DNA from: Triticum aestivum
Lineage: Eukaryota; Streptophyta; Magnoliopsida; Poales; Poaceae
Reading direction: 5' to 3'
DNA length: 64,000 nucleotides
NCBI RefSeq assembly: GCF_018294505.1
Contig: NC_057800.1
Span: forward strand, 179,118,353 to 179,182,352
The notes under the pieces were generated by a model. It was not told the DNA's origin. It did not search any database and saw nothing but the letters and a program-made list of their open reading frames with translations. Positions 21,497-32,767 of the stretch are shown one piece after another. The stretch's first letter is position 1, and every line of letters starts with the position of its first letter. The position numbers and the translations under genes were made by a program.

Positions 21497-23516
21497 TATA
21501 TGATTCACATTCGACCTTTCAGTCCCCAGTGTTCCGAGGCCATGTGTGTACATGCTAGGCTCGTCAAGTTTAACCCAAGTATTCCTGATGTGCAAAACTG
21601 TCTTGTACCCATTGTATGTGAACGTAGAGTCTATCACACCCGATCATCACATGGTGTCTCAACATGATGAACTGTAGCAACGGTGCATACTCAGGGAGAA
21701 CACTTTTACCTTGAAATTTACTGAAGGGATCATCTTATAATGCTACCGTCGTACTAAGCAAAATAAGATGCATGAAAGATAAAACACATGCAATCAAAAT
21801 ATGTGATATGATATGGCCATCGTCATCTTGTGTTTTTTGATCTCCATCTCCAAAGCATCATCATGATCTCCATCGTCACTGGCTCGACACCTTGATCTCC
21901 ATCGTAGCGTCGTGGTCGTCTCGCCAACTATTGCCTCTACAACTATCGCTAATGCATAGTGATAAAGTAAAGCAATTACATGGAGTTTGCATTTCATACA
22001 ATAAAGAGACAACCATAAGGCCCCTGTCGATTGTCAGATATCTTACAAAACATGATCATCTCATACAATGATGTATATCACATCATGTCTTGACCATATC
22101 ACGTCACAACATACCCTACAAAAACAAGTTGGACGTCCTCTATTTTGTTGTAGCTAGTTTTACGTGGCTGCTACGGGCTTCTAGCAAGAACCGTTCTTAC
22201 CTACACATAAAACCACAATGGTGTTTCGTCAAATTTGCTGTTTTAACCTTCTTCAAGGACCGGCTATAGTCAAATTTGATTCAACTCAAGTAGGAGAAAC
22301 AGACATCCGCCAGCCACCTTTATGCAAAACTAGTTGCATGTCTGTCGGTGGACCGGTCTCATGTGCGTGGACATGTAAGGTTGGTCTGGGCCACTTCATC
22401 CCACAATATAGCCAAATCAAAATAAGACGTTGGTGGTAAGCGGTATGACTATCACCACCCACAACTCTTTGTGTTCTACTTGTACATATCATCTACGCAT
22501 AGAGTTGGCTCTGATACCACCGTTGGGAATTGTTGCATGGAAAACAAAAAAATTCTATGCACATGAAATGATCTATCCATGGAGATGCATAGCAATGAGG
22601 GGGAGAGAGTGTCTACATACCCTCGTAGACCGTAAGCGGAAGCGTTTCACAACGCGGTTGATGTAGTCGAACTTCTCCGTGCTTCAACCGATCAAGTACC
22701 GAACGCACGACACCTCCGTGTTCTGCACACGTTCAGCCCGGTGATGTCCCTTGCCTTCTTGATCCAGCAAGACATAGAGGTAGTAGATGAGTTTCGTTGG
22801 CATGACCGCGTGGTGAAGGTGAAGTGATCTCAGTGGGGCTTCGCCTAAGCACTACAAAAATATGACCGGGGTGTAAACGGTGGAGGGGGCACCGCACACG
22901 GCTAGGCAATTGTCTGGGGTGTGCTAGGCGCCCCCTCCTCATATATATAGGTGGGAAGGAGACGGGAGAGACCAAGGGGCGCCCCAAGTAGGTCCAAATC
23001 CTACTTGGGCTCCTGCCCTTGGCCGCGCCCCCTGCCATGTTTGTCGGAGGGAGAAGGAAAGAAGGGGGGAGAGGGAAGGAAGGGGGAATCCTATTCCTCT
23101 ATTCCTTTCCCTTCCCCTCTTTCCTTCTCCTCTTAGGGGGGGCCACCAGCCCCTTGTGGCTGGTGCGTTTCCCCTCTTGGCCCGTAAGGTCCATATCTTT
23201 TGTCGGGGGTGCCCGGAACCCCTTCCGGTGACCCGATAAGTATCCGGTACCCCCCGAAACACTTCTGGTGTCCGAATACTATCGTCCTATATATCAATCT
23301 TTACCTCTCGACCATTTTGAGACTCCTCATCATGTTCGTGGTCTCATCCGGGACTCCAAAAACCATTCGGTCACCAAATCACATAACTCATATAATACTA
23401 TATCATCATCAAACGTTAAGCGTGCGGACCCTATGGGTTCAATAACTATGTAGACATGACCTAGACACCTCTCCGATCAATAACCAATAGCGGAACCTGG
23501 ATGCCCATATTGGCTC
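21497..23516 (-). mobile_element. BARE/Angela-type element: leader, primer site and 3' part of its 5' LTR
   Basis: Minus-strand element. The LTR part is 22522-23516; the primer site complementary to initiator tRNA-Met (TGGTATCAGAGCC on the minus strand) is at 22507-22519. The long noncoding leader typical of BARE/Angela elements runs left to 21497, where the CACTA-like end begins. The LTR breaks off at 23516 in the sequence ggctc and resumes at 58937, so it was split by the Sabrina-like insertion. The dinucleotide at the inner LTR edge reads CG instead of CA. Gag and pol are absent from the window. Confidence 0.85.
22507..22519 (-). other. Primer binding site (initiator tRNA-Met)
   Basis: TGGTATCAGAGCC on the minus strand, directly inside the LTR end. 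This is the standard plant Copia primer site. Confidence 0.85.
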
Positions 23517-25010
23517 TGATTTTTCTCCAATATATATGTAATTTTTTATTGTTCCATGTTATTATATTATCCGTTTCGGATGTGTTATATGCATTAATAT
23601 GCTATTTTATTTTATTTTTGGGACTAACCTATTAACCTATAGCCCAGTGCTAGTTCTTGTTTTTCCCTATTTTTTAGTTTTGCAAAAAAGGAATACCAAA
23701 CGGAGTCCAAACCAAATAAAACCTTCGCGCACTCCCCACCCTTGTGGGCCCCTCGTGCACCTCCTGACCTAATTCTTTTGCCTATATATGCTCTTATATC
23801 CCCCAAACCACCAGAACAAGCCACGAAAACACTTTTCCACCGCCGCAACCTTCTGTACCCGTGAGATCCCATCTAGGGACCTTTTCCGGCGTCCTGTCGG
23901 AGGGGGATTCGATCATGGAGGGCTTCTACATCAACTCTATTGCCCTTCGGATGAAGCGTGAGTAGTTTACCTCAGACCTACGGGTCCATAGCTAGTATCT
24001 AGATGGCTTCTTCTCTCTCTTTGATTCTCAATAACATGTTCTCCTCAATGTTCTTGGAAATCTATTCGATGTAATACTCTTTTGTGGTGTGTTTCCCGAG
24101 ATCCAATGAATTGTGGATTTATGATCAGCTTATCTATGAATATTATTTGAATCTCCTTTGAATTCTTTTATGCATAATTTGATATCTTTGTAACTCTCTT
24201 CGAACTATCGATTTGATTTGGCCAATTAGATTGGTTTTCTTGCAATCGGAGAAGTGCTTAGCTTTGGGTTCAATCTTGCGGTGTCCTTTCCCAGTGACAG
24301 TAGGGGCAACAAGGCACGTATAGTATTGTTGCCATCGAGGATAAAAAGGTGGGGTTTTCATCATATTGCTTGAGTTAATTCCTCTGCATCATGTCATCTT
24401 GCTTAATGTGTTACTCCGTTCTTTATGAACTTAATACTCTAGATGCATGCTGGATAGCGGTCGATGTGTGGAGCAATAGTAGTAGATGCAGAATTGTTTT
24501 GGTCTACTTGACATGGATTTGATGCCTATATTCATGATCATTGCCTTAGTTATCGTCATAACTTTGCGCTTTTCTATCAATTGCTTGGCAGTAATTTGTT
24601 CACCCACCGTATTATTTGCTATCTTGAGAGAAGCCTCTAGTGAAACCTATGGCCCCTGGGTCTATTTTCCATCATATAAGGTCTATTTTCTTTCATATTA
24701 GTTTCCGATCTACTATTTTGCAATCTTTTACTTTCCGATCTATAAACCAAAAATACCAAACATATTTACTTTACCATTTATCTATCTCTATCAGATCTCA
24801 CTTTGCAAGTAACCGTGAAGGGATTGACAACCCCTTTATCACGTTGGGTGCAAGTTGTTGTTTGTTTGTGCAGGTAGTCAGTGACTTGTGTGTTGTCTCC
24901 TACTATATTGATACCTTGGTTCTCAAAACTGAGGGAAATACTTATCTCTACTTTGCTGCATCACCCTTTCCTCTTCAAGGGAAAAACCAACACAAGCTCA
25001 AGAAGTAACA
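23517..25010 (+). repeat. 5' LTR of the Sabrina-like element
   Basis: 1,494 bp, shorter than the 3' copy mainly because about 80 bases (matching 57565-57648) are missing near 23728. In a 270-base sample (24270-24540) I count about 20 differences from the other LTR; the first 200 bases diverge more. Confidence 0.88.
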
Positions 25011-25021
25011 GGAAGAATTTC

Positions 25022-25039
25022 TGGCGCTGTTGCCGGGGA
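25022..25039 (+). other. Primer binding site, tRNA-Asp type
   Basis: TGGCGCTGTTGCCGGGGA lies 11 bases after the LTR. It differs by one base (T for C) from the common tRNA-Asp primer site of plant Gypsy elements. Confidence 0.75.
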
Positions 25040-25103
25040 GATCTAGACCAAGTCAAGCCATACCAAGTACCCATCACAAACTCTCATCCATTGCATTACA
25101 TTA

Positions 25104-26044
25104 TGTTGGATTTCGGGTTCCGGCAGACCCTTAAGGTTCAAACTCTAGGGTGCGCACGGAGATCTTTCCCCTACCAACTCTTGCTTCTATGGCTCACAAG
25201 AAATCTAGGCTGGAAAGAAGAACACACAAAGGACACGAGGTTTATACTGGTTCGGGCCACCGATGTGGTGTAATACCCTACTCTAGTGTGTTTTGTGGTG
25301 GATGGCCTCAGGGGCTGATGATGAATAATACAGGGGGAAGAACGGCCTCGCAATAGGTGTTCTTGAGCTGGCGCAGTGTGTTCTACTTGGTCTGGATCTC
25401 TTTCTCTCTTTCTCTTCTCTCTTTCTTTCTCTTTCTTTTTCTCCCCCTTTCTTTTTCTTGCCCCCTCTTCCTACGGTGGTTAGTCCTATTTATAGAGGCC
25501 CTGGTCCTCTTCCCAAATAATGAGCGGGAAGGGCGCCAACAATTGGCAATTTTGAAGGGGAACATCTAGTACAAGTTATCCTGACCAAAGGTGGTCTTCG
25601 GCTGCCAAAAGCACTAGTGATGACGCTGCCTTGGGCTCCATGGTGACCTCTGTCCTGCCGCTCTGCTGGCCTTGGTCTCGTTGCACCGAAATGGCAACCT
25701 TTGCCCGATGCCTTAGCCTGTGCTTGCTCCCTTTGCACCGAAGGGGAAACAAGGACACGGCGCAGGCCGGCGCCCGCCTGGCGCCCGCCTAATCTCGATC
25801 GTCATGGCTTGCGTCACGGGCTCCTCGCGAGGCACTCCTGCCTTGATCTCTCCGCCTCCTCGCGAGCCTGCCTGATGAGGCTGCTCCTGAGGAAGCCTCC
25901 TGTCGTCCGCCCCGCAAGGCTTGGCCCCTTGCGAGGGTCTTGAGCTTGAGCTGATGAAGCTGGGCCCCACTGGGCCCCCACTCGAGCCAAGCCATAGGCC
26001 GCAGGCAGGCAAGTCTGGGGACCCTCGTTCCCAGAACGCCGATA
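25104..26044 (-). repeat. 3' LTR (left) of the defective Gypsy
   Basis: 941 bp starting TGTTGGATTTC. It holds a C/T-only run at 25399-25455 and a minus-strand TATA box (CTATAAATAG near 25487-25496). On the minus strand the polypurine-like CGGGGGCTAC adjoins it at 26045-26054. Confidence 0.9.
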
Positions 26045-26283
26045 GTAGCCCCCGGGCCCAAGGCGCGCCGGGCTTGGCTTAGCAGAGAAGCGAAGGGGCA
26101 AGCACGAAGCGCCGTGGGCCCCAATAGCCTGCGGCCTTGGGCGCCCCGTGGTGATTGATTGGACATGGGCATCTGCGCTTCCCCACGACGCCTCGGCAAC
26201 CACTCGACTTGACAAATCCCTGCATGCAGAGAAATGGGTCATGATTACCTGCGATCGTGGTGGCCGGCGGTCGGCCTTCTCCG

Positions 26284-26292
26284 GCTATAAGT
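26284..26292 (+). promoter_or_regulatory. Candidate TATA box of the antisense B3-like gene
   Basis: GCTATAAGT lies about 90 bases upstream of the ATG at 26377 and reads toward it. Its place just inside the 3' LTR is like that of the motif at 7586 in the other antisense-carrying element. Confidence 0.45.
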
Positions 26293-26376
26293 ACGTGGCC
26301 GCGTGAGCCTCGTTGGCTTATCCCTTCCTGCTACTCCTTTCCTTCTTCTTCCTTGTCCTTGCTTCTCCTTACGCCA

Positions 26377-27195
26377 ATGGCACCAATCCGCCGGTTTTCT
26401 GTAGAAGAGAAGGGAAAGGCCCCCCGAGAAGGTCCTGACCCTCTTCCGCCGAAGAAACAGCTAGTCCCCTGCCGCCAAGATGAGGGTGCTTGGCAAGAGG
26501 CATCGAGGCCCTGGTATGAGCGGCTGCCACCTGGGTTTCCACTGCCCTTGTATGCCTGAATCGAGGGCCCTGGGGAAGAGGCCGTCGAGCAACACCGACG
26601 GTGCCGCCGCCGACGCCGGCGAGTCACGATGGTGTGCGTCGTTCCCCCTGGAGTCCACGCCGAAGGCTCCTCCTATGAGCTCATGCTTCACGCCGCCATG
26701 CCCCCATGCTCTTGGATCCACCTTCCTCCCTCCTTCGCCTTTGAGATGCCGCCGAGCGGGTCTCTGGAGCTCTGGCTGTAGCATGCCCACTGCAGCACCC
26801 TCGCGACCGGAGCGGAGGTCGCAGTCATCGCTCCGGGCAAGGTCTACATGACCCGGGGCTGGGGTGAGATTGCCCAGGTCTGCCGGACATAGGGTGCCCT
26901 CATAATTCATATTGAATACGATGGCGCCTCCCTGAAGTTCTTCAAGGTCTTCGATGCTGAAGGACGCCGGTTGGAGTGCCGACCCAAGGAAAGCGGCAGG
27001 GGCATCGGACTGGCGAGGACCTGGCCTGCCCATTGGCCCTCCAGCAGCTCTTCAGGCGGCAGCGGAGGAGCTGGGGAATCCAGCGGCTCCCCCGAGCTTC
27101 TCGTGACTCCGGAGACAAGCGACGACAGCTACGAGCCTCCGAGCTCACGCCGTGCTCGGAGTAGGGCAACTGCATCGGGCCGCCGATGCCACTGA
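26377..27195 (+). pseudogene. Antisense B3-like gene with three in-frame stops
   Basis: From the ATG at 26377 (MAPIRRFS) to the TGA ending at 27195, 272 codons stay in one frame without any indel. It is broken only by TGA at 26557, TAG at 26779 and TAG at 26890. The middle and end resemble a B3 DNA-binding fold: PPSFAFEMPPSG, then KVYMTRGWGEIAQVCR, then LIIHIEYDGASLKFFKVFD. A Ser/Gly-rich tail and basic end follow. The gene is antisense to gag-protease and convergent with the pol remnant, as in the Tat-like element, but the protein type differs. The first two stops could each come from one C-to-T change (CGA, CAG). What such a protein does in a retrotransposon is unknown. Confidence 0.65.
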
Positions 27196-28578
27196 TCTGG
27201 ATGAGGTTGGCGCCAGCGCCGGGCAGTCCACTATTGATGATGGTGTCGCTTGCGGAGGCACGGGAAATTAGCGTTCCTTAGGATTAGCATCTTTTGTTCC
27301 CTACGAGGAATCGAAGAAACACCCCGCGGGGGTATGTAAGGCGCCTTCCATGTCTTTTGCGAACATTATATCCCTAATATGAATCGATGTGAGATGCTTG
27401 TCCTGTCCCGGCTCAGCTCCCCCTTTCTACACTCACGAGGACATAGCTCTCTATGTTGGCAGGTCCTAGTCCCCAGGCAAGCTTCAGCAGTCGCTGGTAT
27501 GCCAGGTCGTGATGTCGTGGTCAAGGCCAGGAGGTGAGCGGCCCGAGGTCCGGTAAGAGCCCCCGAGTCGTGATGCTCGGGAGGTCCCCTTTAGCGCTCG
27601 AGCAGCCCTCGCTGGGCGATAAAGGAAGGCAACATTGTCGTGACAGATCTGCACTAGGCGAGGGTTTGGTGCTGCATTGGTCCAGCTCCTATAAGGGCGT
27701 GACTTTCTTTTGAGTTTGGGGTAGTCCTTCGACGGGGCACCCGGCCCGAGTGGCGGTAGCTGAGGTGCTGCTGGGTTAGGTCCTCGCGAGCTTCTTCCCA
27801 CTTCCCCACACTTTCCTTAATGCTCTACGTCCTCAGGTCCCGGTCCTCGAGCGAGCTCAGCCGCCGCTGATATGACAGGTCACGCTGTCGTGGGTCAAGG
27901 CCAGGGAGTGGGGGCTGGAGAGCCAGTAGGAGCCCATGAGTCGCGATGCTCAGGCGCCCTCCTTTTAGCGTGCAAGCGGTCCGTGCCGGAGAGAGGGAGA
28001 GATAGCCCGCGATGTCCCCCACGTTGCTCCTGGAGTGGGTCCTGCATACCAATCACAAGGAGAGACAAGACATGTCGCTACGATTGCCAGCTAACCATTG
28101 GTCGCTCCGAGGGAGTCATTGGGGCACTGAGGGCCTGGTGAGGTGGCGCCTTGCGGGGCTGCCGCAGCCAGAGCTCGACCACTCAGATTTATCGGCGTTA
28201 CAGGGACGGACCCGTACGCAGACGTCGTGCCAGAGCGAGGGGCTCCATGGGTAGGTGTCAATCGAGCAGGCGATTAGGTCAGGTATGTTAAGTACGAAGG
28301 AGCAAATCCGTTTCAAGTAGATGCGGGAAAAGAAAACGCCGCTGGGCTAGGCCCGAGCAGCTTGGGGATGATGCAGCCCGAGGGGCGCCCCCAACAAGGT
28401 AGGTAAAGAGCGTAAGCAAAACGGATACGTGCCGCGGGGACAGACCCACGCGACCTGGGAACGATGCGGCCTTGTGGGCTCTCCCAGCTAAAAATGGAAC
28501 TCGAAAGATGTCACCTGATGACGTTGAAGATGAAGTGATGCCGAAGAAGTGGGCGACGCGCGGTGAAGACGTCGACCC
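27196..28578. repeat. Noncoding stretch with a two-copy repeat
   Basis: Two diverged copies about 370 bp apart (around 27480-27660 and 27850-28020) share GTCGTGGTCAAGGCCAG or GTCGTGGGTCAAGGCCAG and GCTC-rich surroundings. The segment occupies the place where RT, RNase H and integrase are expected, and I see no gene in it. Confidence 0.55.
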
Positions 28579-29076
28579 TCATGAGCCCCCAGGCCCAGCA
28601 GCCTCGGGAGGCTCCGGGGGCACAAGTAGGTCTTCAAGGGCCATCTCCACCTCCGCCAGGACCGCACAATGCCTGACCTCCTGAGCCTCCAGGATGCTCC
28701 TCAGCAGGCGCTGATGAGCGGCGACCGTGTTCGGCAGGCCGAAAGGCATGTGAATGTAGTTGTGAGGTGGACCCTCGCAACGCCCCACGCGCGAAGGCCA
28801 GAGGCGCTCCTGAGACGTGGCTCGGTTGAGCCCTGGCGCGTCGATGCAGACGCGCAGCCCACCATCCTCGCCTGGATGTGGGGCCATGGCGGGCAAGCAG
28901 CGGCTGTCGCGCATGACTCTCGACTCTTGTAGTTCCTGGGTGTTTCCTGCGATGAACTCCTGAGGGTTTGGTCTTCCTTGCCTCGTACCTTCCTGAGGGA
29001 AACGTGCCTGGAAGCACCCCTCCAAGTGTGCCCGAGTGCCTCCCTCATGACCTTGGCAAAGTCGGTGGCTCTCCAA
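28579..29076 (-). pseudogene. Reverse transcriptase remnant
   Basis: A degenerate frame with pieces that correspond to Gypsy RT: GGLRVCIDAPGLNRATS (normally W-R-x-C-V-D-Y-x-x-L-N-K) and HMPFGLPNTVAAHQR (normally MPFGLKNAGATYQR). The catalytic YVDD box and everything beyond are absent. The region is a truncated end, not a working enzyme. Confidence 0.6.
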
Positions 29077-29123
29077 GAAAGAGGCCCCGAGCCCTGCCCG
29101 AGGAGGGTGCCGAGCACGCTTTC

Positions 29124-29768
29124 CTATGCAACAGAGGGTGGTGCTCCCTGAACGGGTGCAAATCCTGACGCAACGCCTCCGGAGGCGCCTGCCTCCTTAT
29201 GGCTTGGGCCAGGCGAAGCCTTCTTCTTCTTAAGGGTCGCCTCGGGAAGTCTTCCGCTCCTGTGATCTGGGTCTTCGATTGCTGCGGCTTGGAATGCACG
29301 CTCAAGTGAACACACCGCGTCCCTTTCCTCATAGGGTACGGTGATGACTCCACCGCTTCTTGGCATCTTGAGGACATTGTAGCCATGGTGAGTCATTGCC
29401 ATGAACTTGGCTAGGGCTGGGTACCCGAGGATGGCGTTGTATGGCAGGCGAATGTGGGCGACTTCGAAGTCAATGAGCTCGGTGTGGTAGTTGTTGTGCT
29501 TCCCGAAGGTGACTGGCAGGCGAACTTGAACGGTGGAACCATCAGTGACTCCTGAGAAAGGCTTGGTCGGCTGGAGCTGATCATACGACACTTGGAGATT
29601 GTCGAACGTCTCGACGGATAGGACGTTGAGTCCTGCTCCGCCATCAACGAGGGTCCTGGTGACCTGCACATTGTTGATGACTGGGAGCAAAGCATCGAGA
29701 GAAGTCCGGCCATTGCCGCACACTTGAGCTGATCCACTGAGCTGAATGTGATGGCACACGCAGACCAC
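29124..29768 (-). pseudogene. Gypsy aspartic protease region
   Basis: A 214-codon frame with the active site TLVDGGAGLN near residue 36-46, followed by LPVTFGKHNNYHTELIDFEVAHI and NAILGYPALAKFMA, the conserved tail of plant Gypsy proteases. The segment looks well kept, but it is out of frame with gag upstream and with the RT remnant downstream. It would have cut the polyprotein. Confidence 0.8.
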
Positions 29769-29808
29769 CTGAGAGGGCGTGTGGCCTCAAGCTTGGGGAG
29801 GACTGCAT

Positions 29809-31613
29809 TCACCTCGCGAGCAAACTGCTTGAAGATGCGCTGTGATGCTGGGGCCTGGGTGCCACCCAAGATGCAAGCGATTGTGCACGGCTCCTAGAAG
29901 CCCCTAGCCCCCTCATCTTGATGTTGGTCTTTGTTCCTTCTTGGTGGTGGCAGTAGAGGAGGGAGGCATGCGTTGTCGTGCGGGCGATCCTCACGAGGTT
30001 GATCCCTCCAGCCTCCCTCGCGAGGCTGGTCCTGCCAGCGATCCTCGCGAGGTTGGTCAAGCCACCCTTGGCGAGGGCCACAGTCTTCCCATCGTCCTCC
30101 ACCTCTTCCTCCTCCTCAGCCATAGCCCCTATCGTTGCGCTCGGGGCGTCGGCCGATACGCCCATCTCGCACGGCCCTGAGCTCTTGGCATTCGTTGGTG
30201 TTGTGGGTGTGGAGGTCGTGGTACACGCAGTATCGGCTGCCCTTGGATGACTCAGGCTGATCCCTTCCTTGCTTGGTGTCTGGTTCCACTGCGAGCATGG
30301 CATCTCCTCACGCTTCATGTCCTTGGCCTTGGGCTTTTTCTCTTCTGGGTCGGCAGACGGGAGCTCGAAGAGGGAGAGGCGCCCTTCCTCATCCCTGGCG
30401 CACTTGGTCGCCAAGTTGAACAGCTCCAGGGATGTGCACAGGTCTTCATGGATTGCCAGCTCCTCCTTCATCTTGATGTCGTGCACGCCATCAGAGAAGG
30501 CTGAGATAATGGCTTCCTCAGTCACCCTGGGGATCTTGTGGCGAGCGTTGTTGAAGCGCTGGATGTATTTCTGCAGGGCTTCCCCTGGCTGTTGCTTGAT
30601 GCGGCACAGGTCGCTTATGGCTGGGGGCCGGTCGCGAGTGCCCTGGAAGATGGCGATGAAGCGAGTGCGCATCTCGTCCCAGGAGGAGATCATGCTGGGA
30701 GCCAGGTTCAGGAGCCAGGTGCGGGCGCCGTCCTTGAGCGCCATGGGAAACCAGTTCGCTATGACCTTTTTGTCTCTGTTGGCGGCTTCGATGCCCAGCT
30801 CATAGAGCTGTAGGAATTCCGTGGGGTCCGCCATGCCATCGTAGCGAGGGGGCAGATCAGGCTTGAACTTGCCTGGCCATGTGACACCGTGTAGCTCGGG
30901 GGTGAAGGCGCGGCAGCCTGCTGTGGCCACTGGCGCCCTTTGCTGGTGTTAGGCCTGCTCCTGGTGATTACCACGCGCCGCCGCTTGGAGCAGCGCGGGG
31001 TCTGGGCGTGGAGGCGCAGGGACGCGATCTTGGCGCGCCGGTGCTGGGAGCGCATGAGCACCTTCTTGGGGACGAGGGATCTCTTGGCAGCTCCCTTCTT
31101 GCCGCGCACACGCTAGACATGGAGGGTCTCGCCCTGGGCCAGCGCGCCTTGGAGCCAGGGTGCCTTCTTGGGGAGGAGGTGGCGGAGGCGCCTCCTGATC
31201 CTCACCCCCTGTGCGGAATGGAGGGCGACGCAGCGAGAGGGACGGCAGAGGAGAGCCCCCTGCGGCCCTGACGAGCTCGGTGATGTGGGTGAGCCAGTCC
31301 TCGTAGAGGTCGTCGATGGGGCGGTAGTGCAGGAGCTCTCTTGCCAGGAGCAGCGCGGCGTGCGCGTCCGTGGGGGCGCGACGGGCGTGGGACGACGAAC
31401 CGGCTGGAGTCAGTAACGGGGTTGCGGTGGGCCCTCCCGCCACACCGAAGGATGCTGGGACGAGGCCTGCTGCTCGTTCCCCATTGGGCCGGTGGCGGCA
31501 TTGGCGGCAGGCGACGGGGAACGACGAGGGCGTCCACCGACGCGCACTTTCTGGGCGACGCGGGTGGCAAGAGCAGCCCGGCGCTCGGCGCGAGCCCGAC
31601 GAGCGTCAGCCAT
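29809..31613 (-). pseudogene. Gag of the defective Gypsy element
   Basis: The likely start is the ATG at 31613 (MADARRARAERR). An N-terminal region contains LLARELLHYRPIDDLYEDW. The same frame as the gag core (29809-30930) is interrupted by TAA at 30949-30951. The core starts CRAFTPELHGVTWPGKFKPD and contains EALQKYIQRFNNARHKIP. After residue ~220 the true frame shifts: YCVYHDLHTHNTNECQEL, a Cys/His knuckle-like motif, is read from a different phase at 30116-30298. At least two frameshifts and one stop make it a relic. Confidence 0.8.
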
Positions 31614-31683
31614 GGACACGACGGAAGATCACACGCGAACAGCGGAAGAAAGATTCTGGCGCACCCCTACCTGGCGCGCCAAA

Positions 31684-32623
31684 TGTCGGATTTCGGGTTT
31701 CGGCAGACCCTTAAGGTTCGAACTCTGGGGTGCCCACGGAGATCTTTCCCCTACCGACTCGCGCTTCTATGGCTCGCAAGAAATCTAGGCTGGAAATAAG
31801 AACACACAAAGGACACGAGGTTTATACTGGTTCGGGTCACCGATGTGGTGTAATACCCTACTCCAGTGTGTGGTGTGGTGGATTGCCTTAGGGGCTGATG
31901 ATGAACAATACAGGGGGAAGAACGGCCTCGCGAGAGGTGTTCTTGAGCTGGCGCGGTGTGTTCTACTTGGTCTAGATCTCTCTCTCTCTTTCTCTTCTCT
32001 CTTTCTTTCTCTTTCTTTTTCTCCCCCTTTCTTTTTCTCGCCCCCTCTTCCTATGGTGGTTAGTCCTATTTATAGAGGCCCTGGTCCTCTTCCCAAATAA
32101 TAAGCGGGAAGGGCGCCAACAATTGGCCATTTTGAAGTGGAACATCTAGTACAAGTTATCCTGACCAAAGGTGGTCTTCGGCTGCCAAAGCACTGGTGAT
32201 GACGTCGTCTTGGGCTCCACGGTGACCTCCGTCCTGCCGCTCTGCTGGTCTTGGTCTCGTTGCACCGGAATGGTAACCTTTGCCTGATGCCTTGGCCTGT
32301 GCTTGCTCCCTTTGCACCAAAGGGGAAACAAGGACACTGCGCAGGCCGGCGCCCGCCTAGCGCCCGCCTAATCTCGATCGTCATGGCTTGTGTCACGGGT
32401 TCCTCGCGAGGCACCCCTGCCTTGATCTCTCCGCCTCCTCGGGAGCCTGCCTGATGAGGCTACTCCTGAGGAAGCCTCCTGTCGTCCGCCCCGCAAGGCT
32501 TGGCCCCTTGCGAGGGTCTTGAGCTTGAGCTGATGAAGCTGGGCCGCACTGGGCCCCCACTTGAGCCACGCCGCAGGCCGCAGGCAGGCAAGTCTGGAGA
32601 CCCCCGTTCCCAGAACGACGACA
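31684..32623 (-). repeat. 5' LTR (right) of the defective Gypsy
   Basis: 940 bp, TGTCGGATTTC to ACGACGACA. It holds a C/T-only run near 31978-32035 and a minus-strand TATA box near 32067-32076. The primer site TGGCGCGCCAGGTAGGGG on the minus strand follows at about 31664-31681. Confidence 0.9.
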
Positions 32624-32767
32624 CATTATTCGCCATTCGCCTCTTGTTTTCCTCTCCCCCACTTCTAAAACGATTTCGAAAAGATTTTCTTTTTCCTCGC
32701 CCTCTTCCGTTTGTCTTCTTCATTTTCTTTTTGTGTGCTCGTGTGTTGGATTGCTTGCTTTGTCACG

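Larger units (their letters stand above)
25104..32623 (-). mobile_element. Defective Gypsy element with antisense B3-like gene
   Basis: 7,520 bp with LTRs at 25104-26044 and 31684-32623 and target duplication catta (25099-25103 and 32624-32628). It lies in the leader of the Sabrina-like element. The minus-strand order is gag, protease and a decayed stub of RT. Most of RT and all of RNase H and integrase are missing. In their place are a repeated noncoding stretch and a plus-strand B3-like frame. The left LTR ends GATA where the right ends GACA. In a 345-base sample the LTRs differ at about 21 sites. Confidence 0.9.

Noticed and set aside
22507..22519. tRNA-like sequence
   Set aside because: It is a primer binding site complementary to the tRNA end, not a tRNA gene; no cloverleaf is present.
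25383..25565. Lys/Arg-rich frame
   Set aside because: Comes from the C/T-only run in the LTR read on the other strand.
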